64,000 nt of DNA from Jacaranda mimosifolia (GCA_018894105.1 CM032120.1:26124710-26188709); one strand, 5' to 3'; shown: positions 49,011-63,000, counted from the stretch's first letter. Notes: generated from the letters alone by a model not told the origin. Program-made: numbers and translations.

Positions 49011-51277
49011 TCTTCATCGTTATTCACCCTCATTGATGGAACCATAGTTTAAACAATAAAGTCAACATAAATGAAGCTCAGAAGAATACAATACATCTTC
49101 ATATTGGATCTTCAGGTATAACACCACCAAATTCACATAAGCAAAATGTTTGATGGACATTTACAAGGGTGACATAATCAATAATATTTCCCCTACATTA
49201 ATTTATACTATCAGAATGTTTTTTTTCCTGTTGTTATCACTCCAAACAACCCAATTTGATGAACCAAACTTGGATTGCAAACCACTATGACTCATAAGAT
49301 GTAATTTTGGGAAAAAAGATTGTAATTATGTAATATAAAGGCAGAAATTATGAATCTAAATGCTCTCAAGTTGGCCAAAAAAACTGGAAATAGACTTGAA
49401 TCAATAGAATCTCAAAATTGACTAAAGTGAAAATGTGGACAGCAACATAAATTTCTCATTGGACACACACCTAAAGTAAGAAATCGGGCAAACTTTTATG
49501 GACACATCACAAGACCTAACATGGAGTGATAACATAACAAATGACATACATTCAAAATTGAGTGGTAATAAATGATAGATTAGGGAGTGATAACATGAAA
49601 CTTAACTTATCCATAACTTGTATAGGAATCAACTGACTCTCCCTACAGCAGTACACAACCAAGTACACCAGAGGAGGAACAGAGCACCAGAACAATCATA
49701 AGGTCCATTAAAAAGGAGCCTTCATGTCCAAAGATAATAGTAGATGTTGTGCTAAACTTCACAACCATTTAGTGAAGTACAACACAGCTAGAAAACATGT
49801 AAACAACCTAAGTAGTCATCACGGAGGAATGACTTACTTTTCCAATTCATTGATGGAGAAATCCCAAGCGTGATGCTATATTGTAACTATCATGTACAAG
49901 TAAGTATGAGATTAATATAAAATGTGAAAGCAGGAAAACAGGACCGAAACAAGTAAGCCAAACTTACACAACAAATGCTAATACAACAACTAAGCAACAT
50001 AGTTTAGTAGTGCAGATAAAGAGAACATTAACAAACCATAGATGAGCAACTTATGAAACTACAGAATAAATACTATAAAAAACACAAAAATAGAAAGCTG
50101 TACTTAGCATGCAAATAAAAGTCTTATTGATGAACTAAAGCATGTTGAGGAGGTGAATTGTGTTGGATGTGTAGTAGAAACCTAGACTGGAAGCTCAAGA
50201 TTGGTCCTGTTATTAGATGAGGACGATGTAGTGGAAGCCATTTTCAAGAAGATGATATGGACTTGAGCATTTAGGGTGTAAGAGGAATGTGAGTGGAGGG
50301 GAGAATGTGAAAGTATGAAGAGAAAAATAGTTTGAGGGTGGTGTGGTGTTAATGAAATAAACTAACCATATATATAAAAGTCACTGAAGGAAGGACCAGG
50401 AGGAGGTAGCTAAAATAGTGCAGTGGAGTGGTCAATTTAGCATTATTGAATATATATATTATAGGTGTTGGAAAAAAGATTAAATAAGGCAAAAATCGTA
50501 TAGGGAATTCATACTATACTTGACATGACAAAAAAGAAACTATTGAATCAGAAGATTCCCCATAGATGAGCATGCTTTATAGATATGTACATCTACTAAA
50601 GGATGCCAACAAATTAGGTAGCCTACTCATGTGTTCATATAAATAAGACTTGAATTAACTCTACTCACAATTAAGAATAAGAGTACAATAAAGTTAACAG
50701 TGCAGTCTTATAGTTTACTTGACATGACGCTGCAGGCCATTGGATGAGAGGACACAAATATCACCACAAAGAACCATGCTTTATACATTTATATAGCATG
50801 TTTAAAATAAAAAATATAGGTACCATAGGAATTGGGTGCATAGAAATTTGCTGCTTTTTCCATACTCATCATTTAATATCAAGACTTATCAAATGAATAG
50901 CAGTCAAGTATTTGGCAGACCATATCCAATGAATTAGAAAAAACGGAGTCAATTTTAAAGGCAAGCATACTACCAACAAATGGGTCCTATTTAGTTTCTA
51001 TCCACTCAATTCCACATACACTCTAATATAAATTTATTGAACGAAGCCCTAGAGAGCTTATAAAAATAGGGACATAATATACCAAAGAGAATGCCATTTT
51101 TTTGGTAAATAATCACACAATAGAAAAGGAACCTTAATTGCCAAATCATAAACAAAGGTAGAATGAAATATATACTCCATGAAAGATCTCCCTAAAACAT
51201 CAAAATTTAAAAAACCATAACCCCATAATGTGAAACAATCTAAAGTACCAATAAGAAGTTGGAAAAGGAACCAGAGG
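49011..51277. other. Intergenic stretch, nothing certain
   Basis: No protein family was recognised. The one gene-like signal is a TATATATA box (about 50369-50377, minus strand) upstream of a 19-codon frame at 50182-50241. Confidence 0.45.
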
Positions 51278-51623
51278 GTAAAAAAAACCCTAAAACTAAA
51301 ATTTTCAAAGAATCCAAGCTAATTCACCAAGGAAAATGTAAATATAAACGATTTTGTGAAAAGGAATGCCCAAATCTGGAGCATAAAAACCCTAACTGAT
51401 AACGTCAAACAAACCAAAATAAATCAAATTTGGAAAATGTACTATAAGTTAAAAAAAAAATCCTAAATTTGACTTTTCCAAAGAATCCATGCTAAAAGTG
51501 CCCAGAAAAATGCAAATATAAATGATTTTGGGAAAAAAGGACTGTCCAAATCTAGAGCACAACCACCATATAGGGTAAAATCTAAACAACATAAAATTGC
51601 ATCTAAAAATGGATCAAAATAGA
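51278..51623. repeat. Diverged tandem duplication, unit about 173 bp
   Basis: AAAGAATCCAAGCTAA... (51307) recurs as AAAGAATCCATGCTAA... (51480). The following AAAATG(T/C)AAATATAAA(C/T)GATTTTG and CCAAATCT(G/A)GAGCA motifs keep the same spacing. The copies differ by roughly a fifth of positions. Confidence 0.75.
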
Positions 51624-51997
51624 TCTCAGAGGACCCAATCCATAAAACTAGCCAAATCTCATAGAACCGAGGTAGCAAACGCACAAAGAATCGGAGCTCG
51701 ATCGACACAGAAAATGCAAGGATTTATTTGACCAACTTCATTCCTGCAAAAAAAAGAAAAAAAGAAAGTGTTTAATTCTTGTGATTGGAAGAGAGGGTGG
51801 GGAGGAAAAGGAAGACATTATTGAGCACTCGGGGAAAGAGAGAATAATGGGTGTCAGAAAATGAGGGACAAAATTTGCCTTCCTCCAGATGAAATGAACG
51901 AGCTAAGGTTAGGGGTTTTTGGTCCTATGCCATTTAAATTCCAAGGTTAGTCTGGGCATTTTTCGAATTGGGTTTTGGGAGAAAAGAAAGGCACATG

Positions 51998-52051
51998 TTT
52001 GGTTACATTCTGCCAGAGCAAATTTGTTCTGGCAGAGTGTAACCAAACAAA
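51998..52051. repeat. Near-perfect palindrome of about 54 bp
   Basis: The left arm TGTTTGGTTACATTCTGCCA and the right arm TGGCAGAGTGTAACCAAACA are inverted copies with one mismatch. The short centre is itself near-palindromic (around AAATTT). It looks like two transposon ends joined with almost nothing between them. Confidence 0.85.
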
Positions 52052-52092
52052 GTCAATAATATTTTGTTTGTTATTTTTAGGAAAGTAACAAA

Positions 52093-53486
52093 GGGCTTGT
52101 TCTCTTACATTTTCCCAAAAAATTTTGCAACCCCTAAAAAAAATTCAAAATATAGGCACGTTCTCCAAATTTTTTCCTAAAACACTCAAATTTTATCCCC
52201 AAAAAACCATTCCCAATTCAATTTCAAAATAACACTACACCTAACCTGCTCTACCTCCCACCTAATCTGACACCTCTCTTCTATGTCTCTGTCTCTTCCT
52301 CTAATCTCTCTCTCCTCATCATTTCTCTCCCCCCCTCTCTCCTCGCATGCCTTCTTTGTGTCCTTGTTCCTTCCTTGTTGCTGATAAATTCCAGCCCCTC
52401 ACTATTGACTTTGTTCAGTTTTTTATTTTTTTTGGTTAATTTTTTTTTTTTCATCTAATGCGGCTGAAAAACATTTCATTAATTGTGAAGTACATGAGAT
52501 TCTCTTATGGCCTACTCAATTTCAATGCAGAGTCTATTTGGACTCATTTGGTTTCATTTTCTGAAGCCATTTTTATTTTTTAGTGAAAGTGCATAGTGAA
52601 AAATTAGTTAGAAAAAATATTTTTAAAAATAAGTTGTATTTGGATGTGTTGTTTAAAATTGTTAGTTTATATAGTTGTGAAAATAAGATGTATTTGGATA
52701 TTGGGTGTTTTTATATTAAAAGTCGTGTAGTTTTTTTAATTTGAATTGATGATGTGATGTGTAATTATTTGAAAAAATAATATTATAATTTGAATTTGAA
52801 TAATGTATAATATTTTTGTGGTAAATGTTGTTCGATTTTATTCATAAATTATATATTTTCTAGTACATATTAAATTAAGTTAAATTTATTAGAATTTATT
52901 AAGTTTCTTAAAATATTTTTTTATACCATTAAATACTATGTGTGTAATTTATTCATCTATTTTCATTTTAAATTTAATAATTCATTTAATATAATTATTT
53001 AATTAATAATATGATTCATATCATTAATTAAATTATTAAGTACTAGTTTAACTTTAATTAACCACTCCTAGCTCCAAAATATTACAACATGTCTTATTTT
53101 TATACTACCCAAAAAATAAAAATGTCAAATTAAATCATCAAATAAAATAATTAAACATCATTTCATTACAATCATATTTCAATCATTACAAATATATATA
53201 TATATATATATACACACACCCATCATCCAACTATAAATATACATATATATTATACAAAAAAATCACTTACACTCTATAAATTCAACAAAAAAGCAACTGA
53301 TTTAACATTAATAGTAAAGTTTGTCTCCCTCCAAAACATAAAGAAACAAACAATTCATTCTCAAATCATTTTTTATATTTTCCCAAAACAAAAGAAACAC
53401 TTGGTACATTCTCCAAAATTTCTCCCAAAAACTCATTCCCCCCAAATTTTTTCTATAAAACGCCCAAAATGTAAGAGAACAAGCCC
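52093..53486. mobile_element. Non-autonomous element with 21-bp TIRs (GGGCTTGTTCTC family)
   Basis: Both ends begin GGGCTTGTTCTCTTACATTT and match perfectly over 21 bp. The flanks are AAA on each side. The subterminal regions are strikingly C/T-rich on the + strand at both ends, and the interior is AT-rich with no coding frame. Related partial copies lie at 37601-38025 and 39412-39905. A PIF-like 3-bp target duplication (AAA) is possible but the superfamily is uncertain. Confidence 0.8.
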
Positions 53487-53509
53487 AAATTTTTTTGAAA
53501 AGTTTATAA

Positions 53510-53733
53510 TTATTGATTTTATTTTGAGTATAAATGAGTTTGAATTAATCCAAACCTATATGAACTCGAATTCATTCGAACTTACACGATTTGAGGTTTC
53601 TATTTCCCTATAACAAGTCTTATCGAGCCGAGCTCAATAAGGCTCGTCTGAACTTTTGTTTATTTAACGAGCCGAGCTTTAGCTTGACCTTGTTAGATTC
53701 GGACTCGACTCTCTACTCGTTTACACCCCTAGT
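53510..53733. mobile_element. hAT-like MITE fragment
   Basis: GAACTCG/CGAGCTC-type repeats (CGAGCCGAGCTCAATAAGG and similar) end at CTCGTTTACACCCCTA, a common terminus of plant hAT-type MITEs. The left end is missing, possibly lost next to the element at 52093-53486. Confidence 0.45.
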
Positions 53734-53858
53734 ACTTGACAGCCCTAATTCATCACATTGGAAAAAACTTTATATGCTAGAAAGGCCCAACAGGAGTATC
53801 GTCCATATACAGGGGGCTTGGGCCTCAACTCTAAGCGCATTACTGATCACTATGTTCC

Positions 53859-53877
53859 AGGTCCAATGGACCTGGGT
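53859..53877. promoter_or_regulatory. Perfect short inverted repeat upstream of the UGT80-like gene
   Basis: CCAGGTCC-AAT-GGACCTGG lies about 130 bp upstream of the start codon. It could be a dimeric factor site or an RNA hairpin in the 5' leader. The role is inferred only from position and symmetry. Confidence 0.3.
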
Positions 53878-54008
53878 TTGGACTTCGGAATGTGCTTTCG
53901 AGTCTACGCCCACATTAGCTGCTGCCTTAATTGAAAGAAAACAGAAACGAACCGAAGTTTGCAACTACCGGGGTCCCGATCAACGCCACCGGACCGGTAT
54001 CGCCGTCG

Positions 54009-57000
54009 ATGGCGGTGGAAGCAATGAGGACGAAACCAATCTCCGTGTTCATGGCCTTCGGTACCAAAGGCGACGTTTATCCCATCGCTGTAACACTTAA
54101 TTTAATTTCATTTTCGATTATGGACTGTTGTTTAATAATAAGCACGGTCATTATGTTATAATCACGTTGTTTATGTTATTTTCTCCCCAGGCTGTAGCTG
54201 CAGCCTTTGCTTCCCATAAGCAGCAGTATGAAGTTGCATTTGTAACTCATGCAGCTCACGAGGTTGGGTACCTGAAGCTATGGTTTGATTCTATTTTATT
54301 TATTTATTTTTCCAGTTAGATATGTAATTGAGTGAAATGTAGGATATGGTTTGCACATTGATTATATTTAATTGGGATAAAGAAAAGGGGAAAAGGGAAT
54401 GGATTTGCTTGGCAAAAGAATTGATCATAAATTACATAATTAGCAGAAAGGTATTATGGATCATTGTGGATTTTATAGATAATGAAAGATCTTATTTCTT
54501 TGGAACCTGTTAGGTAATTTTCTTTTTTGGGGGAAAGTTTAGTGCAATTTATTATTCAGATGGAATCATGTCAAGGACAACAAATTCTTGTGCTAGATGG
54601 GGAGGGTCAGCTCGATCATCCTGAATGAATATTGCACTTGTTGCTAAATCTGTCACAGTGTGACTTGATTCATATATGTCCTAAAAGGTCTATTAGAACA
54701 AGAAATAAAGGATTGAGCTGTGTGTTGCACTTGTAGCTAAGTCTGCAACTTGATTCACGAATCTTGTATAAAGTCTACTAGAACAAGAATAAAGGATTGA
54801 GCTAAGAATTTGATGTACTGAACTAATGGCTCTAAAGCTGAATACTCAAACTCCAGACTATAAATTTTATGACATAAAAAAGCATAGCCCCTTCAACCAC
54901 CATCTTGGCCATCTGCTGTTTACTCCCAATGTCAGAGCTGTCTTACCTGCCAAAGCTACCATATGTTTTGGTTCCAGGGCAATCTTAGTTTTTTAGTGCA
55001 CCGCATAAGCACTGACATCGTGGTCTTGAATGATAATAGCTAAGCCAGTCACCAGAATCCTTAAAAGTTTGCTCTGTTAAAGTTAATTCTGAATTTTATT
55101 TTAATCTCTGCAAGGATGTTGACTATATTGTGCTTTTATAATTGAAATAAAGTAGTTATATTAGCTTTAAGAAGTTTATTTGTTATTATCATAATCATTA
55201 GTCAGTTTTATTTTGGCTTGCAGAACCTGAAAGGTCATTTGGGAGCAAAAGGAGTTGTATATTTTCCAATTTCTTCACCTCCTGTTTTGTCCTTTCAGCA
55301 ACACAAAGATACTGGAGGTTTTGCAAGCATATTTCTTTCCTTGGCTCACAGCTATTAAAATATAGAAACCAGTTTGTCCCTGGAATTTAGAAATACTAGT
55401 TTCTCGTAGGTGGTAAATGGGTCCACATGTATGTCATCTATAGTTCTGTAAGTTTAACTAAAATTCAACTGTTTTACCAGGCTCTACAGAGGTGTCTTTT
55501 TCTCTTCAGAAGAAAGATATCACAAGAAAACACAGACAAGAATGTCTGTCAATTGTTGAAAGGATATATGGAGAGGGCCCAACCATGGATGGTGATCTTA
55601 TCATCATAAATTTCTTTGCGCTGGTAACTTCTTAGCAAGATTTTTTACATTCTTGATGCTCTGGTATATTTTGTTAAATCTTCAAACATGTAAGTGAATA
55701 GCTGAAAAGGAATCTGCTGAAGAAAGTATTATTTCAATTATGAATACAGCACATGCCGTGCATAAAATTGAGACAGAATTATCGGGTTCTGGCAAGGACA
55801 TACATATGCCTATAATAATAAATGTTAAAAAAGAAAAAATAAAAGAGAGAGAGAGAGAGAGAAGCTGAGGTCACATGGAGCTCCATGCATTTAGAGAGAA
55901 GGTTTGAATTGTAACCTCTGATTTGCAATGGTCTCATGACTGATGTCTGCTTTTATTTATTCTGCATTAGAAGTTAATACAGAATAATTGCAATTTCACA
56001 GCTCACTGGACTTTGACTTTAGTGTGAAATAATTTGAATGAGTTTGTACATACAAGTTTATCCAATAAGTTACTATGAAACAACAGAGAAACTGATATAT
56101 AATTTTTTTTATTTTGATAGCTAAGAGTCAATTGGTAGTGCCATTAGTTGGAGTGTTTTCCGAATTAAGTTTTCTTTTACTTGTGTTCAGGAAGGTTGGA
56201 GTCTTGCAGAACTTTTCCATGTCAAATGTGTTGTTGCCGCTCCTTACGTTGTTCCATACAGGTATAAATTTTATTTATTTTACACAACAAAACTTCTACT
56301 GTGCTTGGAATCAAGTAGAAACGTAAGTTGGACTTGAAAGTATGGAATTCTGTTTGGATTTAAAATCTGGTGTTTAGTATTGAGTCAATATTATAAGTAA
56401 TTGAACTTGATCATTATAATTTTTGCCCTTAAATGTGGAGTATAAAATAAGGACAATATTGTATATACACATCTCCTCGTTAGTTATAAATCTAAATCCC
56501 ATCAAATTGCATCATTTTTTTTGTTGGATTTTGTTCAGCTCAGAAGTTTCCAGCCAAGTCCCAAATCTTTTATTATTTTCGTTTATATCGATATTATGAT
56601 TCCAAACACCTAAATAAGGATTTGGAAATCCACACTCCATGAAACCCAATCATCCTTCCTTGCTAAACACACTTCTTATTTACTTGTCATGAACTCTTAG
56701 ATGCTCTGGGCTATGGTATTCCTTGTTGCTCATTAGAAACACATTTATGTAATCAGGTTCGGAAGCTTTAGTTTACTTCTTTTGGAGGTAGATTTCCTTG
56801 TGGAATTTTAAGCCCAGGCTTAAGCATTCACTGGATTTCAGTAGCGCATGTCTAGTGACTTTTGGCTATAGAACGTCTGGCTGTCCTCTAGCATTTATTC
56901 AGAAAGAACATAAATGATAAAAATCACCTGGTGTGTATAAGCGCTAATGTCTGTGCTGAGTCCACTGACTGCAAGTTTAGGAGCTATTTTAAGTGACCAC

Positions 57001-60000
57001 AGCCCCAGAAGCCTATTTGAATCAAACCACAAAAAATTGGATGCACATAAAATATATGCAGAATATGCTGGCTTTCTCCTTTTCTCTTCTCATCTCTCTT
57101 TCTGTTTCTCTTTGAGTCTCCCTCCCTCTCTCTCATGCATGCAGGCAAAGAGAGAAATAATTTTTACCTATGGATGCAAAAATAGACATCATTCTTTCCT
57201 CTTTGCTCTCAAAGCCCTATATGTTTCTCTTATTTAGTGTTACTACTATTGACTCTTTTCCTACTCTATTAATATTATCAAATAGAAAAGTTACCATAAC
57301 AAAATGCCTCATTTTTACTTTTTTATGCATTCCAGTGCTCCCTCTTCCTTTGAACGCCAATTTAGGAATGAACTTCCTCTTTTATACAAATATCTTCGAG
57401 AAGCTCCGACTGGTAAGGTATGAATCATACTCTTTCAGTTTCATGCACCATACTACAACATCTTTTACATTCATCAGCTGTAGATCTTGATTTAATTGGC
57501 TTCATTACTCTATGTTTTGATTAATCCTTGCTGTTACAGTGTTCCATTTTCATAATTGCCAACTTCATTAAAGCAGTGTCACCTCTCAGTCACCAAAAAT
57601 TTCTTCATGTTGGTTGTTTATTTTCTCTGGGGTATAGTCAAGAGTGCAGGGGGAGTTTTTGATTAAGCAAGTTTTTACTTAATTTTTTGCTCTATATTTT
57701 TATCATAGGTTGGGTGGGAAGACGTTATCCATTGGATGTGGCCACTTTTCACTGAAGATTGGGGAACATGGAGAAATGATGATCTGCGGTTGAGCTTCTG
57801 GCCCTTTACGGTTGTTATTGCAGCCAATAGAAGCTTTGTGGAAGTTTGTGTTTATAAATGAATTAAAGTTTGAACATTTATTTACTCATGTAACGGTCAT
57901 TTCTCTCTTTCATGGTTATAAACCAGGATCCAGTAACTGGCCTTCCAACATGGCATGATAGGCCTTCGTCTCCCCTGCTACTGTAAGAATTTTCAAAAAA
58001 TATAAATTAATATGCTATGTGGGTTTCTAACACTGCCAAATGTTCATGCAAAACTTTACTATTTGGTCAGCTTTTCTTTCACTGTTAGTGGACAGACAAT
58101 TTTATTTATGTACCCGGTGAATAGGAAAGAACATTATAACAGGCTTTTGGAGATATATCACTGAGAATAAGTAGCAGACATTGATTCATGTTTAGCTTAT
58201 ACTCTTGTTTATATCATAACATATTTGCTTAGTGTTACATAGTTACCTATATGTGGAATTCTTTTGTAGTTTTCTGACCCTTTACTGGCTTGGATCAACA
58301 GGTATGGATTTAGCCAAGCAGTTGTTGAGTGTCCTGGTAATTTTCTAATAAATGTTCCTCAATATTGGTTTTTCCATGCAATAAAGATAACAGCTTCTCT
58401 ACGTTCGAGAATCTTTCCCCCTGTCATTGTTTTCTGGCTCTGCATCTATTCCTTCTACACAAATATATTTTGTCTTTTTAGTAAATGATTGCCTTTACCG
58501 TAAAGTATCTTTTGAGACATGGAATTTATATTGACAAGGAGCCGGAAATCACTAAGTAATTCTTGCAATCTGTTTGCATACCCTAGGATATTTTTTATAT
58601 ATGAATTTGTACTGATGATATATGTGGAAAGTAATAAATGAATAAAAGTTCAACGCATTTTGATAAATATTGTTATGACTGCATAAGATAAATGCCATTT
58701 GGAGCAAAATACTAGTTTGATTAGGAATTAAACCATTTTCCATGCAACCACATGTGGTCAATGTATACAGCAATGGTGTTTTGTGCTTTTGCAATAAAAT
58801 TATTTTCCTTCCTTAAGTGTCAACTGCTAACTGCAGAATTGGCGACAAGAATATGATACAATCACTTGAGTTACCAGTGTCATTGCGCAGGCATATATGC
58901 TTGTGATAGGCTAATTAGGTCAGTCTACTTTTTATTTTTTTTCAACTTACATAGTTGGATTTCTTTGTCCTAGGATATAAATTCAACATCTGATCAAATT
59001 GAAATTTCTTGATGTGTTTTTTGTGACTTAGGGTATGGTTGATGCCACTCATGTAGTTGCTTGTGGTTAATAAACTGAATTTTGCAAGTAGCTCCCCAAC
59101 AGATCATGAAAAACATAAGAGACATTTCCAATCATGATGATAGTGAGAAAATTTAGCTGTATTAACTCAACGTCCTTTGTCCACTGACTTCCCATGTCTT
59201 ACGTTTATCTTTTTAGATCTTACCAAAAATAAGGTGGTGTAGCAATCAAGCCTTATTAGGATTTCCTTGTAATCTTTTTTCTTTTTCATTTTTCTTTGAA
59301 GTTTCTATTTCTTCTTATTCACTGGACATAGTCTTACACCATTGTAGGTTACTGGCCATCAGCAGTTCGGGTTTGTGGTTTTTGGTTTCCCCCTGTTGAA
59401 TGGCAGTTCTCTTGTGCCAGATGTGCAGAAATTTCATCTTTGATTTCTTTGAGGAAATTGAATGCTGAAGATGAGTTGTGTTCAATACATGCCAAGTTAA
59501 AAAATTTTCTGGGTTCTTCGGCAGAGCAACCTATTTTCATAAGTCTGAGTTCTGTTGGTAGGTGAGTCTATATTTAGATGCTGAATTTTGCCTTTTTGTT
59601 TATTAGAAACCTACTGTTAACATTTATTAACAAAACCTTCGCTGGAAATTATTCTTATTTGGGTTATTTTGTTTGCCTATCTTCAATATATCTCTGTCTT
59701 CCTTATATCTGTTGGCTTCAGCAATTTGTAGCATAAAGGTATTACGTGCTCTTTCCCAAAAGAAATAATGCATCTTTACTGAAGTAAACTTGGCGGAGGA
59801 CAGTTCGAAATTAGGTTCATATCATAATGTTTGTGATAATATCTATATTGGCGAAATATTTTTTCTTTATGTAGGCTCAAAAACATTCAGACTGGCATAT
59901 GTTTGTGGATGTATTAGTGGGTCATCCACAGATGCATGGGTTGTTTTTACAAGACACAAATATACTTGCAAAAATTCGAGCAATAGTTGATGAAGCATCA

Positions 60001-63000
60001 ATAGAACAATAACACTCCAAACAATTCTACCATAGTTGTAATTCATAATTGTTAGATGTTGTATCATTGTCTAAGATTGATTGGCATTGATGAGGTTGAA
60101 AATGTAATCCAACTGCCAACACTGATCTTGATAAATATACCATCATTATTATCAAAGGCAGTCGCATCACTCGCCTCAGGCGAGAGGCAAGGTGAGGCGA
60201 CACCATGTCGCCTCTTTCTCCCCAGGCCAGGAGAGCACCATAAGGCTAGATGAGGTGACCGTCTTTGTCGCTTTGGTCGTCTTGGACGCCTCAGTCGCCT
60301 TTGGTTTAATTTTAAAAAAATAATAATAAATGAGCCTCCTATAAGAGACTTTGGCTTTTTGTAATAAATAACCCGCAATTAAGAAGCATCCAAACATTTT
60401 CCTACAACAAAGGCATTCCCTCCAACACCTTGATTCTAGCAACCTTGACTCCAAGTTGTTTTCTCTCTTCCTTTCTCTCTCTATTATCTTTTCATTTCTT
60501 ATTTTGTTTCTTTTAATGTTCTTTTCTCATACAAACAACACTTTTGATTTTCTTGAATCGTTCTTTTTCAATTTGTTTAATATATTTAATTAATTTGCTA
60601 TTTTAAAAATTTTTAATATGTTAATATGCTAATCTATTAATACTTAATATATTTAACTTAATTTAATTTTTTGTACTATACATATATTTTAACTTTTTTT
60701 CTTAATTATCGCCTTATTCGCCCTTTGGTCGCCCGCCTCTCGCCTTAAAAAAGTACCGCTCACCCGCTCCTCGCCTCACACCTTTAATAACTATGTATAC
60801 CATGCAGGCTATATCATATTATACAACTATGTACAACTATTACTCTACATAGATACTTTGCTACCTTTGATACTAGGCATAGATTATACATTTGGTAATT
60901 TGTTTCATTCTAAATGAGTTCCTTATCTGCAGCATGGGTTACTTGAGGAATCCCCAGGCATTCCTTCGGGTCCTTGGAAATGTTTTGAGTATCACGACTC
61001 ATAGATTTGTGCTGTTCTCGGCTGGTTATGAACCTCTGGATGCTGCTATCAAAATGTTTGCTCAGACACCACCAGCTGCTCCAGACCCAATGCAATCTTT
61101 TGAAATCCAGAGCTGCCTATTTGATGGCCGACTATTTTGCTTTTCCGGGTGTGTACTTGTAATTACATTAGTACTAAATATAAGGATCAAGCTCTTGCCA
61201 GCATCTTGAACTTCGGTTGTACTTTTCTTGATGTCTTATCATTCTTGGTAAAGCAGTCTGGCTTGGGCCCACTCAGTGCAATTAGATTATAGTTGTCTGT
61301 CATGCTTATCCAAGCATACATAATCCATCCATCTTCGTCAGGGTGACATTAACAATTTAATTCAACTTAGGAGAATATAAAATATCCATTCAATGTTTGT
61401 TAAAAAAAAAAAAAAAAAATCATTGAAAACAACAAGGGAAAGGAAAACCACTTGCTATTTATTTGATTTATTTACCACCTTTTGTGGTCTATTTGGGTTT
61501 GCTAGGAATACTTGTATACTTCCCCATCATAGTGAGAAACAATTCCATCAAATTCTTAACTGCTTTGGTGAATGGGGAGTAATCTTTACATGTTAGGAAC
61601 TGATAATCCATGACATGCATCATACCACATTTAGTGGATCCTTAAATGAACATTGAACATTTAATTAGTGAACATGAAAATTGGACTATAACCTTTCAAA
61701 AACTAAAAGTCATGGAACTTGACTAAAATATTTATTCCTAGTTAGTCTCCTAGTTTCCATTTCTTCAAGCTTCAATAAATCACACTAATCATCCATTTGT
61801 ACATTTCAACCTGAAAGCATAGCCATCTTAGGGCGTCAGTGTTATTTTGAACTTGATTATGAAAAAGTAAAATGGTTTTAAAAAAATTCTGGACTTTTTA
61901 TGATTTAACAAAGTATGGAAACATGAAAACAATGAGAAAGAATATAGTTGCCGTTGCACTGGAATAAGTATACTGAAAATTATCTTCCCTTTATCATGCA
62001 ATTAAATATTTATGTGTGGAGCATGATTGTTGCTGCAAGATAAGTGACATAGATACCAAAAGAACTATGAAAAGCATCCCTTTTACACTAATTCTGGGAA
62101 TGGTGAAATCATTTTTGCACATCTATAATGAGCCACTACTTTTACATGGGATAGGGTGTCATTGGCTTATACCATGACAGTAACTTGGTTGAATCTTCTC
62201 TTCAGCTATGTAGTCAGAATTAGTTGGAGGGTTGGGACATGCTATATCTGCATATCTGGCTGCAACATGTGGATTAATTAAATTTCACTATGGGTATTTG
62301 GTTAAAGATGTATAAGAGCGGGTGCGAGAATTTAAGTCAGGATGCCCCAGAAAATTTTGTATACAAAAAAATTGGCATTGTAAATATTCGAAGTTTTGTT
62401 GTTCTAATAGTTGAAAACATACAATAAGAAGGAGATCCAGGTGGCAAGCTGTAACTGTGGATTAGTTGTAGGAATTTTTTATCAGTTGTTGGCAGTTGAT
62501 TTGGTTTCTGGAATATCAAATCTGTTTGGGTTATGGAACCATAACTGGAGTGAAGGGTATTGATGATCTTCTATAAATTCATTCAGAGAGCTTTAGCTTC
62601 CATCGATTTGACTCTTGTATGCAGTATTTGATCTTTTCTGTAACTTTGCTTAGACTGTTGAGGTTTTTCATCACCCTGACATCCCATTCTTCATATGAAT
62701 AGTGCTGTTCCATACAGCTGGCTATTTCCTAGATGTGCTGCTGCTATTCATCATGGGGGAAGGTGATGTTTGTTAGCTAACCTTTGCTGCCCTTTTTATG
62801 AGTAATATTGAAATAGTTTAATCCTAAAGTGATTCTTATCTTTTCAATTTGACCTCTTATTGTCAGTGGATCCACTGCTGCTGCTCTGCGTGCAGGAATT
62901 CCTCAGGTTAGTTTTGTATTGGGGCTTTTATTTGCTTCTGTTTGTATGTTGTGCCTTTGTGTTATTAAGTTGCTAAGCTCCAGTTAAAGTGAGGAGTCTC

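Noticed and set aside
51463..51708. 81-residue hydrophobic minus-strand frame
   Set aside because: Lies over the 173-bp tandem repeat and has no promoter or splice context.
60056..60454. Overlapping basic frames in UGT80-like intron 10
   Set aside because: They arise from the GC-rich repeat ends of an inserted element, not from a gene.
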